This document shows, one piece after another, positions 33,673-41,962 of a stretch of 64,000 bases of DNA. The stretch's first letter is position 1; each line of letters opens with the position of its first letter. Source of the DNA: Candidatus Iainarchaeum sp. (lineage in GTDB: Archaea > Iainarchaeota > Iainarchaeia > Iainarchaeales > GCA-2688035); the NCBI GenBank assembly GCA_017610175.1, contig JAFCCO010000004.1, positions 18,206-82,205 on the forward strand, given 5' to 3'. A model generated the notes under the pieces. The model was not told the origin of the DNA and ran no database searches. It worked only from the letters and a program-made list of their open reading frames with translations. Made by a program: the position numbers and the translations under genes.

Positions 33673-35418
33673 TTATTTGCCAAGTTCTTCCGCAATTTTC
33701 TCGCTGATTCTTGCAAGTGCCTCAAGCACGGTTTTTAGTCCCACAGGAACATCAGGTGGGTCGGGGGACGCCTTTAGCTTGACATCGAGCTTTGTTGATG
33801 CATCAGTAAGCATTATGTTAACGGCTTCATTGCCCTTTTCATAGAACTTTGCACGCACATCTATGGTGTACGGACTCTCCGCAGTCTTCAATGCAATATG
33901 GCCGCGGGGCATCTCCAAACCATCTGCCCTGTTAGGAGTCAAGCCGGAATTAAAATTTGGCCACAAAACGTAAACGTTCCCCTCAGAAGCTTCCTGCTCC
34001 GCCTTCCTAAAAGTATAGAAATCAATAATGTCGTCGTCCTTATTCCAGAGGGTCACACTGTATTGATACAAAAACTTTGACTTGGATCCGTCCTCAAAAT
34101 AGAAGCCCTGCACATTGTAAAATTGAGCACAAACATTGAACACCGCCGGCCTTTCCTCAGAAGCTTCAGGAATCTCAACTTCCTCAAGAGTTGATGAATC
34201 GCATGCAAACACAACCATAAAAGGAAGCCTTTGCTTTTCAGCCTCGGTTTCAAACTTTGCCTGAAGCGTTCCGGTGGGATAGGTCACAAAAACAAGGTAT
34301 GCCTTGTTTGCCACAAGATCTGCTTTGTTAAAGGTCAGCATGGTCTGCCCCGCAACACCTGCCTTTAGGTCAAATTGAGCGGGCTGCATTTCAAAGGCAA
34401 CATCTTTACCACCCTCAAATGATTTAACCGAAATGTGCTCCTTCAAAAGTGTGTGGTCAGAGGGAAGTGTAACTGTTACAGTTACTGCAACCTCGTCACC
34501 AAAAAGCTCTAGCATTTGTGGCTCGAGAACAAGAGTTGCCTCAATGCTTTTGCCTGCCTCAGTTACTGCCTCAACAATATCCGATTCTGCAAGGACAACG
34601 TTGGATGCGTCAAATGCAGCAAGCCTGAAGAAGTAAGTCTTCCCCGCTTCAAGCTTGTCAACAATGAAAGATGTTGCCCCCTCGAATGCAACCCATCTTT
34701 GGTTAGCAACCTTGGCATAGTCCCCTTCAAGATCAGCCCTGTTTTCGGAGTAGAAAACTCGCAGGAACTTAAGGTTTGCGTGTTCGTACTTTATCCAGCC
34801 AAGCTCTGCACTTGATTCGCCGGCAGTTGCGGCAAGACCTGCTATTTTTTCAATTGTGCCCGCTACCCTTGCCTGCTGTGTCGCCGCCGCAGCCGCCGCA
34901 GATTTTCTTTCCTGCTCTGCAATCTGCTGCAGTTCAGCTGCGGTTCTCTTTTGGGTTTGAATCACTTCACCCTCGGACTTAACCGCAGGATCCTCGGCGA
35001 TGAGAATTGTTTTGGGATAGGACTCATCAATCTGGGTTCCGCTGGAATTGAACACGTCAATTTTGTAGAAATACTTGACCTGCACTGTTTTCACATCATC
35101 CACGGTTACAGGCTTTCCAAGCCTTTGAGATGCAAGGCGCGCATAGGCCTCAAGATATGCCTGCCTGTCAACAGAGTCCTCAAAAGAAAGCTCCGCGGTT
35201 TTGCCAACCTCCTTAAACGAGCCGTCTACAAACAGGCCCTTTCTTGAAATTCCGTACTGCTTTGCGGCGTCACTGTAGGAATTCCATTTTAACGAAACCT
35301 TTCCTGCAGTGTAGGATAACTGGAATGATTCCAAAAATTTTTCCCTGGGCGTTTGTTCTGCAAAAGCAAGCGAAGAAAAAAGCAGAAGAAGCGCTGCAAT
35401 GAGAATTGCTTTACGCAC
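33673..35418 (-). CDS. Secreted fibronectin-III-like protein
   Basis: A 581-residue protein with signal peptide (AILIAALLLLFSSLAFA). Near residues 25-130 and 215-290 it has fibronectin-III-like stretches (VSLKWNSYSDAAKQYGISRKG; LGWIKYEHANLKFLRVFYSE..GKTYFFRLAAFDASN). The C-terminal part is beta-rich. There is no anchor helix. The GTG at 35418 is used because GGAGGT lies upstream and the signal peptide begins there; it overlaps the stop of the upstream gene by eight bases, so the two are coupled. Function unknown. Confidence 0.55.
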   Translation of the reverse strand: MRKAILIAALLLLFSSLAFAEQTPREKFLESFQLSYTAGKVSLKWNSYSDAAKQYGISRKGLFVDGSFKEVGKTAELSFEDSVDRQAYLEAYARLASQRLGKPVTVDDVKTVQVKYFYKIDVFNSSGTQIDESYPKTILIAEDPAVKSEGEVIQTQKRTAAELQQIAEQERKSAAAAAATQQARVAGTIEKIAGLAATAGESSAELGWIKYEHANLKFLRVFYSENRADLEGDYAKVANQRWVAFEGATSFIVDKLEAGKTYFFRLAAFDASNVVLAESDIVEAVTEAGKSIEATLVLEPQMLELFGDEVAVTVTVTLPSDHTLLKEHISVKSFEGGKDVAFEMQPAQFDLKAGVAGQTMLTFNKADLVANKAYLVFVTYPTGTLQAKFETEAEKQRLPFMVVFACDSSTLEEVEIPEASEERPAVFNVCAQFYNVQGFYFEDGSKSKFLYQYSVTLWNKDDDIIDFYTFRKAEQEASEGNVYVLWPNFNSGLTPNRADGLEMPRGHIALKTAESPYTIDVRAKFYEKGNEAVNIMLTDASTKLDVKLKASPDPPDVPVGLKTVLEALARISEKIAEELGK

Positions 35419-36013
35419 CGCAACCGACCTCCGTTTCCTCAACCAAAACTATTCCTGAAAAGTAGGCGTTGGCCATACTCTGCTTTTCAACCCTAATGCT
35501 TGGAACAAAAAACAGCTCGTTTGCCTCGGGGTAAAGTGAGCGGTATTCGTTAATAGACTCTGACAAATCAATTGCGATGGCGTAAGCTTCGCCCATTGCA
35601 GTAACCGTTTCGTTCATCTTGGGCAGCAAAACACAGGTATCCCCATCCTCAAAGTTATCTGAAACCGAGAGCTCGGACGCTATTTCACCAAGCCCCCTTG
35701 ACTTAAGCTCAAGTCTGATTTTTGAGTTAAGAATTTCGATGAGTAGGAGAGCTGCTTTGGAGTCAACGCTTTCTGGAAAGGCCTCAATTCGCTCGGCTTC
35801 AGAGGCAAGCTCGGACTTGAATGAAAAAAGCTGCGCCTTTTCAGCTGTTGAAAGGTCCTCAATGTCAACATTTTCTTCAGCCGCAAGTGTGCGAATATTC
35901 AGGACCTCTTGTTCAAAGGAAAACTCTTCTCCCGCCGCAAAAAGCAAAAGTACTGCGCCAACTATGAAAATAGCTGCAATACCCAATCCGGCACTAGCTA
36001 ATTTTGAAACCAA
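35411..36013 (-). CDS. N-anchored extracytoplasmic helical protein
   Basis: A 200-residue protein with one N-terminal helix (LGIAAIFIVGAVLLLFAAG) and a charged, mainly helical domain with two separated cysteines (DTCVLLP and EVGCGA). It uses a TTG start with GGAGGA six bases before. No family is recognised. It heads the operon with the fibronectin-like protein and is divergent from trxB. Confidence 0.5.
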   Translation of the reverse strand: MVSKLASAGLGIAAIFIVGAVLLLFAAGEEFSFEQEVLNIRTLAAEENVDIEDLSTAEKAQLFSFKSELASEAERIEAFPESVDSKAALLLIEILNSKIRLELKSRGLGEIASELSVSDNFEDGDTCVLLPKMNETVTAMGEAYAIAIDLSESINEYRSLYPEANELFFVPSIRVEKQSMANAYFSGIVLVEETEVGCGA

Positions 36014-36106
36014 AAAAATCCTCCTTTCAGCTGATAAAATAAGGGTTTGGCAATTATTAATCTTTCCGCTTTTAAAGAATTTCCGTTCACATAAGTACTG
36101 ATTTTA

Positions 36107-37036
36107 ATGGCTGAAAGCAGTATTAATTTGGCAATAATTGGCTCAGGCCCCGCAGGGATTACCGCAGGAATTTACGCCGCAAGAAAAAACCTTAGCGTGC
36201 GGGTTTTTGAGAGCGCTGCTTTGGGTGGACAGACATCGCTTGCAATCTTTGTGGAAAACTATCCCGGAACAAAGAGAATTCGCGGCTCTGAATTAATGGA
36301 CCAATGGGCAGAGCACTTGAAAGAGTTTGGGGTGGAAGTAGAGGAAGCAAACGGGATTAAAAGCGTTAAGAAGATTAACGGCGGATTTGAGCTTGTTACA
36401 GATGAAAAGGAAACCGTTAATGCAAAGGCCGTGCTGGTTGTAACCGGAACAGAAAACAAGAAGCTTGGAATTCCCGGCGAAAAAGAGCTTTACGGAAAAG
36501 GAATTTCATACTGTGCCAACTGCGACGGCCCCGTTTACAAGGGAAAGAAGGTTGCAGTAATTGGCGGGGGAAATTCGGGAGTGACAAACGGGCTGTTCAT
36601 AGAAGAAATTGCGGCAGAAACAATGCTTATTGAATTTATGCCGGAACTAAACTGCGATGAAGTTTATTTGCCAAAGCTTGAGAAAAGCAAGATTAGGGTT
36701 TTGAAGAACACGCAGGCGCTTGAAGTTAAGGGAGAAGAGCGAGTGCAGGCACTAAAAGTAAAGGACAGGGCAACAGGGAAGGAAAGCGAGATTGCCGTTG
36801 ATGGAATTTTTATCTACGTTGGGTTAGAGCCGAGGAACAGGCTTGCAAAAGAGCTTGGATGCAAGCTGGACAAGTGGGGCTTCATTGAAACAAGTGTGGA
36901 GCAGGCAAGTTCTGTAAAGGGCGTGTTTGCGGCAGGAGACATTGTTTCAGGCACTTTGGCTCAGACAGTGTGGGCGGCGGCAAGCGGTGCAAGGGCGGCT
37001 CTTGCAGCCTACGACTTCATAAAACAAGGCAAGTAG
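36107..37036 (+). CDS. trxB: Thioredoxin reductase
   Basis: An FAD- and NAD(P)H-dependent disulphide reductase. LAIIGSGPAGITAGIYAARKNL is the FAD Rossmann motif, SYCANCDGPVYKGKKVAVIGGGNSG combines the redox CxxC (CANC) with the NAD(P) motif, and GVFAAGDIV is the second FAD site. The 309 residues match the low-molecular-weight type. It would reduce thioredoxin or glutaredoxin-like partners and could supply the CcdA-like protein at the window start. Confidence 0.95.
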   Translation: MAESSINLAIIGSGPAGITAGIYAARKNLSVRVFESAALGGQTSLAIFVENYPGTKRIRGSELMDQWAEHLKEFGVEVEEANGIKSVKKINGGFELVTDEKETVNAKAVLVVTGTENKKLGIPGEKELYGKGISYCANCDGPVYKGKKVAVIGGGNSGVTNGLFIEEIAAETMLIEFMPELNCDEVYLPKLEKSKIRVLKNTQALEVKGEERVQALKVKDRATGKESEIAVDGIFIYVGLEPRNRLAKELGCKLDKWGFIETSVEQASSVKGVFAAGDIVSGTLAQTVWAAASGARAALAAYDFIKQGK

Positions 37037-37043
37037 AAAGCCT

Positions 37044-37067
37044 TTTATATAATATGTTATATAACAT
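37044..37067 (+). promoter_or_regulatory. TATA box and 14-bp palindromic operator
   Basis: TTTATATAA at 37044-37052 is a likely TATA box. Just after it lies a perfect 14-base palindrome, ATGTTATATAACAT at 37054-37067, immediately before the ATG of the ribbon-helix-helix gene. The placement fits an autoregulatory operator. Confidence 0.6.
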
Positions 37068-37074
37068 GTTGCAT

Positions 37075-37323
37075 ATGAAGCACTATTCTTTGGTGATTGA
37101 GCCCAGGCTTATCAAAGAAGTTGATGCATTGATTAAAAAACATGGACTCTACAGCAGCAGAAGCGACTTCATAAGGGACGCAATAAGACAGCGCTTAATT
37201 GAAATTAAGCAAATTATGGGCGAACAGCAGGAAGAAGATGAAAAATTATCCGCAAAGGAAAGGAAAGAGCAGGAAATGCTCGAGAAGGCAATAGACGAAT
37301 TCAAGTACCGCGGTGTCTACTAA
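37075..37323 (+). CDS. Ribbon-helix-helix (CopG/NikR-like) regulator
   Basis: An 82-residue protein: HYSLVIEPRLIKEVDALIKKHGLYSSRSDFIRDAIRQRLIEI is a CopG-type ribbon-helix-helix, followed by a long charged helix (QQEEDEKLSAKERKEQEMLEKAIDEF). There is no NikR metal domain. ATG 37075 is used; upstream in-frame ATGs lie in the operator. It probably binds the palindrome before its own gene. The signal it senses is unknown. Confidence 0.8.
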   Translation: MKHYSLVIEPRLIKEVDALIKKHGLYSSRSDFIRDAIRQRLIEIKQIMGEQQEEDEKLSAKERKEQEMLEKAIDEFKYRGVY

Positions 37324-37372
37324 CTAATTAAGCTTTTTAATGCTTTGAGACCCATTAATAGCGGGTCGGGAT

Positions 37373-38200
37373 ATGGCATTTTCAGGAAAAAAAGACAAAC
37401 ACACAGTCCTAATTCTATCCGAACAGGAATCAAGGGATTCTGGAATTGAGCTCAACAAAGAGTACGAGCTGGTTAATGCAAAAAAGGGAATCTGGCTCAT
37501 GGTTGAAACAGGCAATGCAAAGGAAACGCAGCCAAAGCCGGCTGAGGAAAAGCCTGTTGAAAAGGAAGAGCAGAAAGCCAAACCAAAAAAGAGCCCTCGC
37601 GAAGTTGAACTTGAGGCAAAGATTGTCGAAATGATTGACTCACTCCCCTTGGGTGAGCGGGTTGAGGGAAAATTCGAGGAAAAGCTCAGCGAAGAGGAAA
37701 AGCCCGTTTTTGAAGCAATGATTAAAGAGAGCCAAGTGGTGGCATTCAGGTTAAGCAACAAATACAAGAAAGCGGTTTACAAGCTTGCGGCCGAGAAAGC
37801 CGGGGCTGCGAAGGATTCAGGAGTGAAGGACGCTGAGAGAACAGGAGCCCCTGAAAAAAAGATTGAGGAATACTCTCTTGAAAAAGACGGAATCATGGTA
37901 ATCAAAAACGAGCAGAGGGCAAAAAGCATTTCAGCGCGGCTCAGCAAAGAGATTAAAGAGGGAAAAATTAAGGGAATTCGCGGATTTGACGGCGTGTTCT
38001 ATGTGGTGGAGGAGGAGCTCTACAAAAAATACAGGGAGCTCGCACTTAAGGAACTAAGGGTGAAGGAAAAACTTGCGCTCAACGACATTGCGCAAAAAAT
38101 AGGGGTCTCAAAGACTCTTGCAAGAATAGTTTGTGAATTTTTAAAGGACGAAGGCGAGATAATTGAAAAAAGCAAAGAAACCTACCAGTTCATCAGCTGA
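37373..38200 (+). CDS. Hypothetical protein with C-terminal winged-helix-like domain
   Basis: A 275-residue protein. Residues 1-45 form a small beta domain (HTVLILSEQESRDSGIELNKEYELVNAKKGIWLMVE), followed by a Lys/Glu/Pro-rich linker, a middle helical part and a C-terminal HTH (KLALNDIAQKIGVSKTLARIVCEFLKDEGEIIEKSKETYQFI). The last part looks like a winged helix, so DNA or RNA binding is likely. I do not recognise the family. It overlaps the next gene by 38 bases. Confidence 0.6.
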   Translation: MAFSGKKDKHTVLILSEQESRDSGIELNKEYELVNAKKGIWLMVETGNAKETQPKPAEEKPVEKEEQKAKPKKSPREVELEAKIVEMIDSLPLGERVEGKFEEKLSEEEKPVFEAMIKESQVVAFRLSNKYKKAVYKLAAEKAGAAKDSGVKDAERTGAPEKKIEEYSLEKDGIMVIKNEQRAKSISARLSKEIKEGKIKGIRGFDGVFYVVEEELYKKYRELALKELRVKEKLALNDIAQKIGVSKTLARIVCEFLKDEGEIIEKSKETYQFIS

Positions 38201-38612
38201 AAAGAAAGAGTGGAAACGCACATTGATTCCGCTTGTTTCGGGAAAAGAAAATGACGACTATTTTATCAGGCGCGCAGGCGAGGGCGCGGATGAGCTTGTG
38301 CTGCTTCTGGTTGTTGACACTGCCGCAATGCCTGGCGGGTTTGGGTTTGCCGCATCAGAGATAGGGCACGGCAACGCATTAATGGAGGAAATTAAGGAAA
38401 CCGCAAAAAAGCATGTGCGCGAATGCAAGGACATCGTTGAGTGGGGGGACACCGAATCAAAAATAACCCACCTGATTCAGTTAAAAGAAATTAAGCGCGT
38501 CTTCCTTATAAAGCAGGACAACGAATTTTTTAAAAATCTTGTAAAGGCGATTGGTAAAAATACAAATGCAGAGGTTGAATTGGTTGAGCTGGAGGAAATG
38601 AAAGATGAGTGA
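38163..38612 (+). CDS. Hypothetical protein, possibly UspA-like fold
   Basis: A 149-residue protein beginning with TTG behind GGCGAGA. An alternating strand/helix pattern (LVLLLVVDTAAMPGGFGFAAS, then EEIKETAKKHVREC, VFLIKQ, NAEVELVEL) recalls universal-stress or Rossmann-like proteins, but the ATP-binding GxxGx9GS motif is absent. It overlaps both neighbours (38 bases upstream, 8 bases downstream), so it belongs to a tightly coupled operon with an IMPase. Confidence 0.5.
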   Translation: MKKAKKPTSSSAEKKEWKRTLIPLVSGKENDDYFIRRAGEGADELVLLLVVDTAAMPGGFGFAASEIGHGNALMEEIKETAKKHVRECKDIVEWGDTESKITHLIQLKEIKRVFLIKQDNEFFKNLVKAIGKNTNAEVELVELEEMKDE

Positions 38613-39396
38613 CCTGCTTGAAGTTGCAAAGAAAGCCGCAAGGGCGGGCGGAAAGGTTGCAATGAAATATTTTGGGACAGATGTTGAATTTGAAACAAAG
38701 GAAGACAAAACATTTGTGAGTGTTGCAGACCGCGAGTCAGAGGAAGAAATCAGAAAAATTGTTAGCGCCAAGTTTCCAAAACACGAAATCAAGGGAGAGG
38801 AAGGCAGTGAAACAGGGAAAAGCAACATTGTGTGGCACGTTGACCCGATTGACGGCACAAGCAACTTCAAAAACAACATCCCCCTAAGTGCAGTTTCAAT
38901 CGGGATTGAAAAGGACGGGGAGTTTATAGTGGGAGTTGTTTACCACCCCCACGTTGACGAACTGTATCACGCTGAAAAGGGAAAGGGGGCTTTTCTGAAC
39001 GGAAAGCCAATCAAAGTAAATTCATTCACCCCGAACGAAGGGATTATTGTAATCGATTCATCCTTTCGGGGGGACAGAGTTCCAAGAAAGTACAAGGCCT
39101 TTGGGGGGATATTGAAAAGATGCTCGCGCTACAGGATGATTGGCTGCGCATCGCTTCAGCTCTGCTGGCTTGCGCGCGGAAACTTTGTTTCATCACTCTC
39201 TGACGCCATCCACTCCTTCGACTTTGCGGCAGGAGCGGTTATTGTAAGGGAAGCGGGCGGCATTGTAACCGACACGCTTGGAAACGAATTGAGCGCAGAC
39301 TCAAAAGCAATTGTTGCATCAAACAATAAAGAGAACCACAAAATGGTTGTGGACGTTACAAAACAGTTTTACAAGGGGTACAAGGGAATTGATTAA
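38605..39396 (+). CDS. Inositol monophosphatase / fructose-1,6-bisphosphatase family
   Basis: A metal-dependent sugar phosphatase. GEEGSE carries the first Glu ligand, HVDPIDGTSNFKNNIPLSAVSIG the DPIDGT motif, and SFDFAAGAVIVREAGG the third Asp with the closing motif. The 263 residues are typical of archaeal dual-activity IMPase/FBPase, which serves inositol lipid synthesis or gluconeogenesis. Which substrate is used cannot be decided here. Its ATG overlaps the preceding stop. Confidence 0.9.
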   Translation: MSDLLEVAKKAARAGGKVAMKYFGTDVEFETKEDKTFVSVADRESEEEIRKIVSAKFPKHEIKGEEGSETGKSNIVWHVDPIDGTSNFKNNIPLSAVSIGIEKDGEFIVGVVYHPHVDELYHAEKGKGAFLNGKPIKVNSFTPNEGIIVIDSSFRGDRVPRKYKAFGGILKRCSRYRMIGCASLQLCWLARGNFVSSLSDAIHSFDFAAGAVIVREAGGIVTDTLGNELSADSKAIVASNNKENHKMVVDVTKQFYKGYKGID

Positions 39397-40481
39397 TTTC
39401 CCTTAACAATCTTTTCGGCAATTTTCCTTTTCTTCTTTGCCTTTGCCTGGTGCTTCTTCAGCATATCCTTTAGGAAGTCCTTTGTGTACTGCTTGCACTC
39501 ACTGCAAAGCCACTTTCCTTCCCTGCACTCGTCCCAAATCCTCTGAACCTCTTTCCCATCCTCAAGGTGGAACAAAAGCAGTTCGTGAACCTTGCAGACC
39601 CCCGGGTTTCCGCCAAGCCTTCTTTGCTCTTCAAGCGTGTTCCTTCCGCCTGTAAAAGCGTTTGAAACCTTGCGGTCCAGCTCGGATTCTGAATCGTTCA
39701 GGAAAATTGCAGTGTCAGGCTGAGAGGCCGACATTTTTGAACCCTCCTTAAGCCCGCTTTGGTGCCTGAAGTAAATGAATGAAGGAACCTCCAATGGATA
39801 GGATAGGCGCTTTGCAATATCCCTCGTTAAGCGTGCATGCGGGTCCTGGTCCAAACCAATCCCGGTAATGCTCGGCATCTTTCCATCAAATTCGTCAAGC
39901 TGCCCGTGCAGAATGTCGGCGTACTGCAAAAGGTTTGCGGAAACCTTGCCCAAGTCAAGGTGCCCGTAGATTGCCTCAAACATGTTTTTGGTTATCTTCT
40001 TGCTGAGCTCAAACGCAAAGCTGTAGTAACGCCTTTCACGGTTGCTCTGCACCTTAATGTCCTTTGCGCCAACACCCAGCGCAAGTGCGTCAGCGGCATT
40101 GTCGATTGCAAATTTCTGCGCGTATGCAAGGGACCGAATCTTTTTGTCGGGCCTGCTTACATAGCCGTCTATGTCGCAAACACAGAAATAGTTTTTGGCC
40201 CCAAGTGACTTGAACAAAACAAACAGGTCAATGTCCGCTTTGTGCCCAAGATGAAACTGCCCCGAGCTTGCAATCCCTGTAATGTTTATGAACGGCTTTT
40301 TGGATTCAATTCTTGAAAGGACTTTTCCAAAATCTCTGTGTGCAACAATTATTCCGCGCGAAAAAAACCTGTGACCCATTTTGCTTCGCCAGTTTTCGGG
40401 AAACTCCGAGAGGCCAAACTGTTTGAATACGTGCTCGTAATCGCTTACTGCAGCGCTTGCCCAAGGATCTATTTTTGCCAT
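39393..40481 (-). CDS. trpS: Tryptophanyl-tRNA synthetase (archaeal type)
   Basis: A class I synthetase. GIASSGQFHLGHKADIDLF holds the HIGH-like HLGH, and SGLKEGSKMSASQPDTAIFL holds KMSAS. ITGIGLDQDPHARLTRDIA and the C-terminal CSECKQYTKDFLKDML with basic tail are typical of archaeal/eukaryotic TrpRS. The 362 residues are normal. AGGTGA precedes the ATG. It overlaps the IMPase stop by four bases on the opposite strand and is divergent from the EndA-like gene. Confidence 0.95.
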   Translation of the reverse strand: MAKIDPWASAAVSDYEHVFKQFGLSEFPENWRSKMGHRFFSRGIIVAHRDFGKVLSRIESKKPFINITGIASSGQFHLGHKADIDLFVLFKSLGAKNYFCVCDIDGYVSRPDKKIRSLAYAQKFAIDNAADALALGVGAKDIKVQSNRERRYYSFAFELSKKITKNMFEAIYGHLDLGKVSANLLQYADILHGQLDEFDGKMPSITGIGLDQDPHARLTRDIAKRLSYPLEVPSFIYFRHQSGLKEGSKMSASQPDTAIFLNDSESELDRKVSNAFTGGRNTLEEQRRLGGNPGVCKVHELLLFHLEDGKEVQRIWDECREGKWLCSECKQYTKDFLKDMLKKHQAKAKKKRKIAEKIVKGN

Positions 40482-40566
40482 CCATTCACCTAAATACTTA
40501 TTTATAAACTATTTAATGTAGTAATTAATAATATTTAAACCCTAGGTGTTGCATTTGGGAGAACTA

Positions 40567-41061
40567 TTGCAGAACAAAGTTGTTGTCGGGGACAAAAAAA
40601 CAAAGGACACCCTGCTTCAAAAGGGATTCGGGGAAAAGAAGGGGAAGGAACTTGTTCTTGACTTAAAGGAAGCTCTTTTTCTTTTGGAGAAAGACAAGCT
40701 TGAGGTAGAGCTTGCGGGAAAAAAGCTTTCAGCCAAAAAGCTGAGGGAGTATGCTTCGGCACGCGAGGCAAAATTTTACTCAAAATTCCTTGTGTTCTCA
40801 GATTTGAGGGAGAAGGGTTTCTGCGTTAAAACAGGGTTCAAATTTGGATTCGATTTCAGGGTTTATCCCCGCGGAAAGAAACCGGGAGAGGCCCACACAC
40901 AGCAGGTTGTGAAGGTCTTTACCCAGGATGACGGGAAAAGCATGATTGAACTTAGCAGAATGGTCAGGCTTGCAGGCAACCTAAGGACTCTTTTTAGCAT
41001 AGCCGTTGTAGACAGCGAAAACGACATAAACTATTACTCAATTCAGCGAATTACGCCTTAG
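40567..41061 (+). CDS. endA: tRNA-splicing endonuclease-like protein, catalytic lysine replaced
   Basis: A homologue of the enzyme that cuts introns from archaeal pre-tRNA. The catalytic domain has FGFDFRVYPRGKKPGEAHTQQ with the conserved Tyr and His. At the third catalytic position, where family members have the Lys of a VRKK-type motif before the AVVD strand, this protein reads NLRTLFSIAVVD, so the Lys is a Thr. It may therefore be a structural partner of another subunit, or use a different residue. The likely start is TTG 40567 behind GGGAG; TTG 40546 is the alternative. AATATTTAAACC upstream is a candidate TATA box. Confidence 0.85.
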   Translation: MQNKVVVGDKKTKDTLLQKGFGEKKGKELVLDLKEALFLLEKDKLEVELAGKKLSAKKLREYASAREAKFYSKFLVFSDLREKGFCVKTGFKFGFDFRVYPRGKKPGEAHTQQVVKVFTQDDGKSMIELSRMVRLAGNLRTLFSIAVVDSENDINYYSIQRITP

Positions 41062-41083
41062 TGCCGCTTCGCTGAACCCGAAT

Positions 41084-41115
41084 TAAAAAAATAGAAAAAG
41101 TAAAAAAAAAGAAAT
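41084..41115 (-). terminator. T-rich terminator after the short histone gene
   Basis: On the minus strand, just after the histone-fold gene stop, the sequence is dominated by T runs (CTTTTTTTTTAC, then CTATTTTTTTAA). It probably ends that transcript and, as an A-rich stretch on the plus strand, follows endA. Confidence 0.45.
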
Positions 41116-41127
41116 AAACCAGAGACT

Positions 41128-41304
41128 TTACAAGTCTTCTGGCCTAACTGTCTTTCTTCCGTTTGCCTGTGCCCTTGCACATGCCTTGCCTACAACGTCA
41201 GCAACTGCTGCACTGAGTGCGTCTGGGAAGTCTCCGGCCATATTACAGCCTGCTCCCTTTACTGCTTCCTTAACTTTACTTCCAACAACTAACAAATCTC
41301 CCAT
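41128..41304 (-). CDS. Short histone-fold protein with truncated third helix
   Basis: A 58-residue protein: LLVVGSKVKEAVKGAG (helix 1), GDFPDALSAAVADVVGKACARAQANG (long helix 2), then RKTVRPEDL, the strand-loop and Arg-Thr pair of histone folds, ending where helix 3 would begin. It resembles short bacterial/archaeal histones such as Bdellovibrio Bd0055 and archaeal DUF1931-type proteins rather than HMf-type histones. The ATG at 41304 follows GGAGGT by eight bases; a TTG nine bases earlier is too close. It is a single gene with its own T-rich terminator, as expected for an abundant DNA-binding protein. DNA bending or coating is inferred. Confidence 0.78.
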   Translation of the reverse strand: MGDLLVVGSKVKEAVKGAGCNMAGDFPDALSAAVADVVGKACARAQANGRKTVRPEDL

Positions 41305-41454
41305 ATTATTCAACCTCCATATACTAGTTGTAAAACCGCTTTAAGCGGCTTTTTCTGCATTATTAAGAAACGCAAAGTTATTTAAATGCAAGCGAAAAAA
41401 GTGCCCAAAAACGGCAAAAAACAGGGGTTTTGGGGAAAAATGGTTGAAATGCAA

Positions 41455-41823
41455 TCAGCCTAGATGCTTTCTGACTTCTTGAACAATGCGCTCACTGCTG
41501 AACGGCTTGTGAATGCAACCGCAAATATTTATCTCCTTTAACGACTCCAGACCCCCTGATGAAATTCTCGCGGTCGACATCAAAATAAGTTTCATTTCAT
41601 TTAGATCGGAGTTCTTGGATATTTCTTCGCATACCTGCCTGCCGCTCATATTGGGCATGAACAAATCAATAAAAGCAAGGTCAAAGTGCTCGGAGCAAAC
41701 CTTCTTAATTGCCTCTTTGCCATCCAAGGCTATTGAAACAAGCACATTTTCGCCTGCCAAGGCATGGGAAACAGACTCGCAAATTGCCTGCTCATCATCA
41801 ACTACAATTATTTTCTTGGTCAT
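41455..41823 (-). CDS. Single-domain response regulator
   Basis: A 122-residue CheY-like receiver. KKIIVVDDEQA gives the acidic pocket, LAFIDLFMPNMSG the phosphoacceptor Asp, LILMSTA the Thr, and IHKPFS the Lys. There is no output domain. ATG 41823 is used since the family begins just before the VVDDE strand. It is not next to a kinase; the sensory operon at 50-55 kb is the nearest source of phosphoryl groups. Confidence 0.88.
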   Translation of the reverse strand: MTKKIIVVDDEQAICESVSHALAGENVLVSIALDGKEAIKKVCSEHFDLAFIDLFMPNMSGRQVCEEISKNSDLNEMKLILMSTARISSGGLESLKEINICGCIHKPFSSERIVQEVRKHLG

Positions 41824-41962
41824 TCTGAAAAAAAGCCCCCCAGCTGTTATAATTATATAATTAATTCCAGGGTTAATAAGTCTTAGCAAAGTTTAAACAA
41901 AATAAGGTAAATGTTTAAACTAATTAAATGTTTAAATAACCCTTAATGTCAGAATAAAAACA

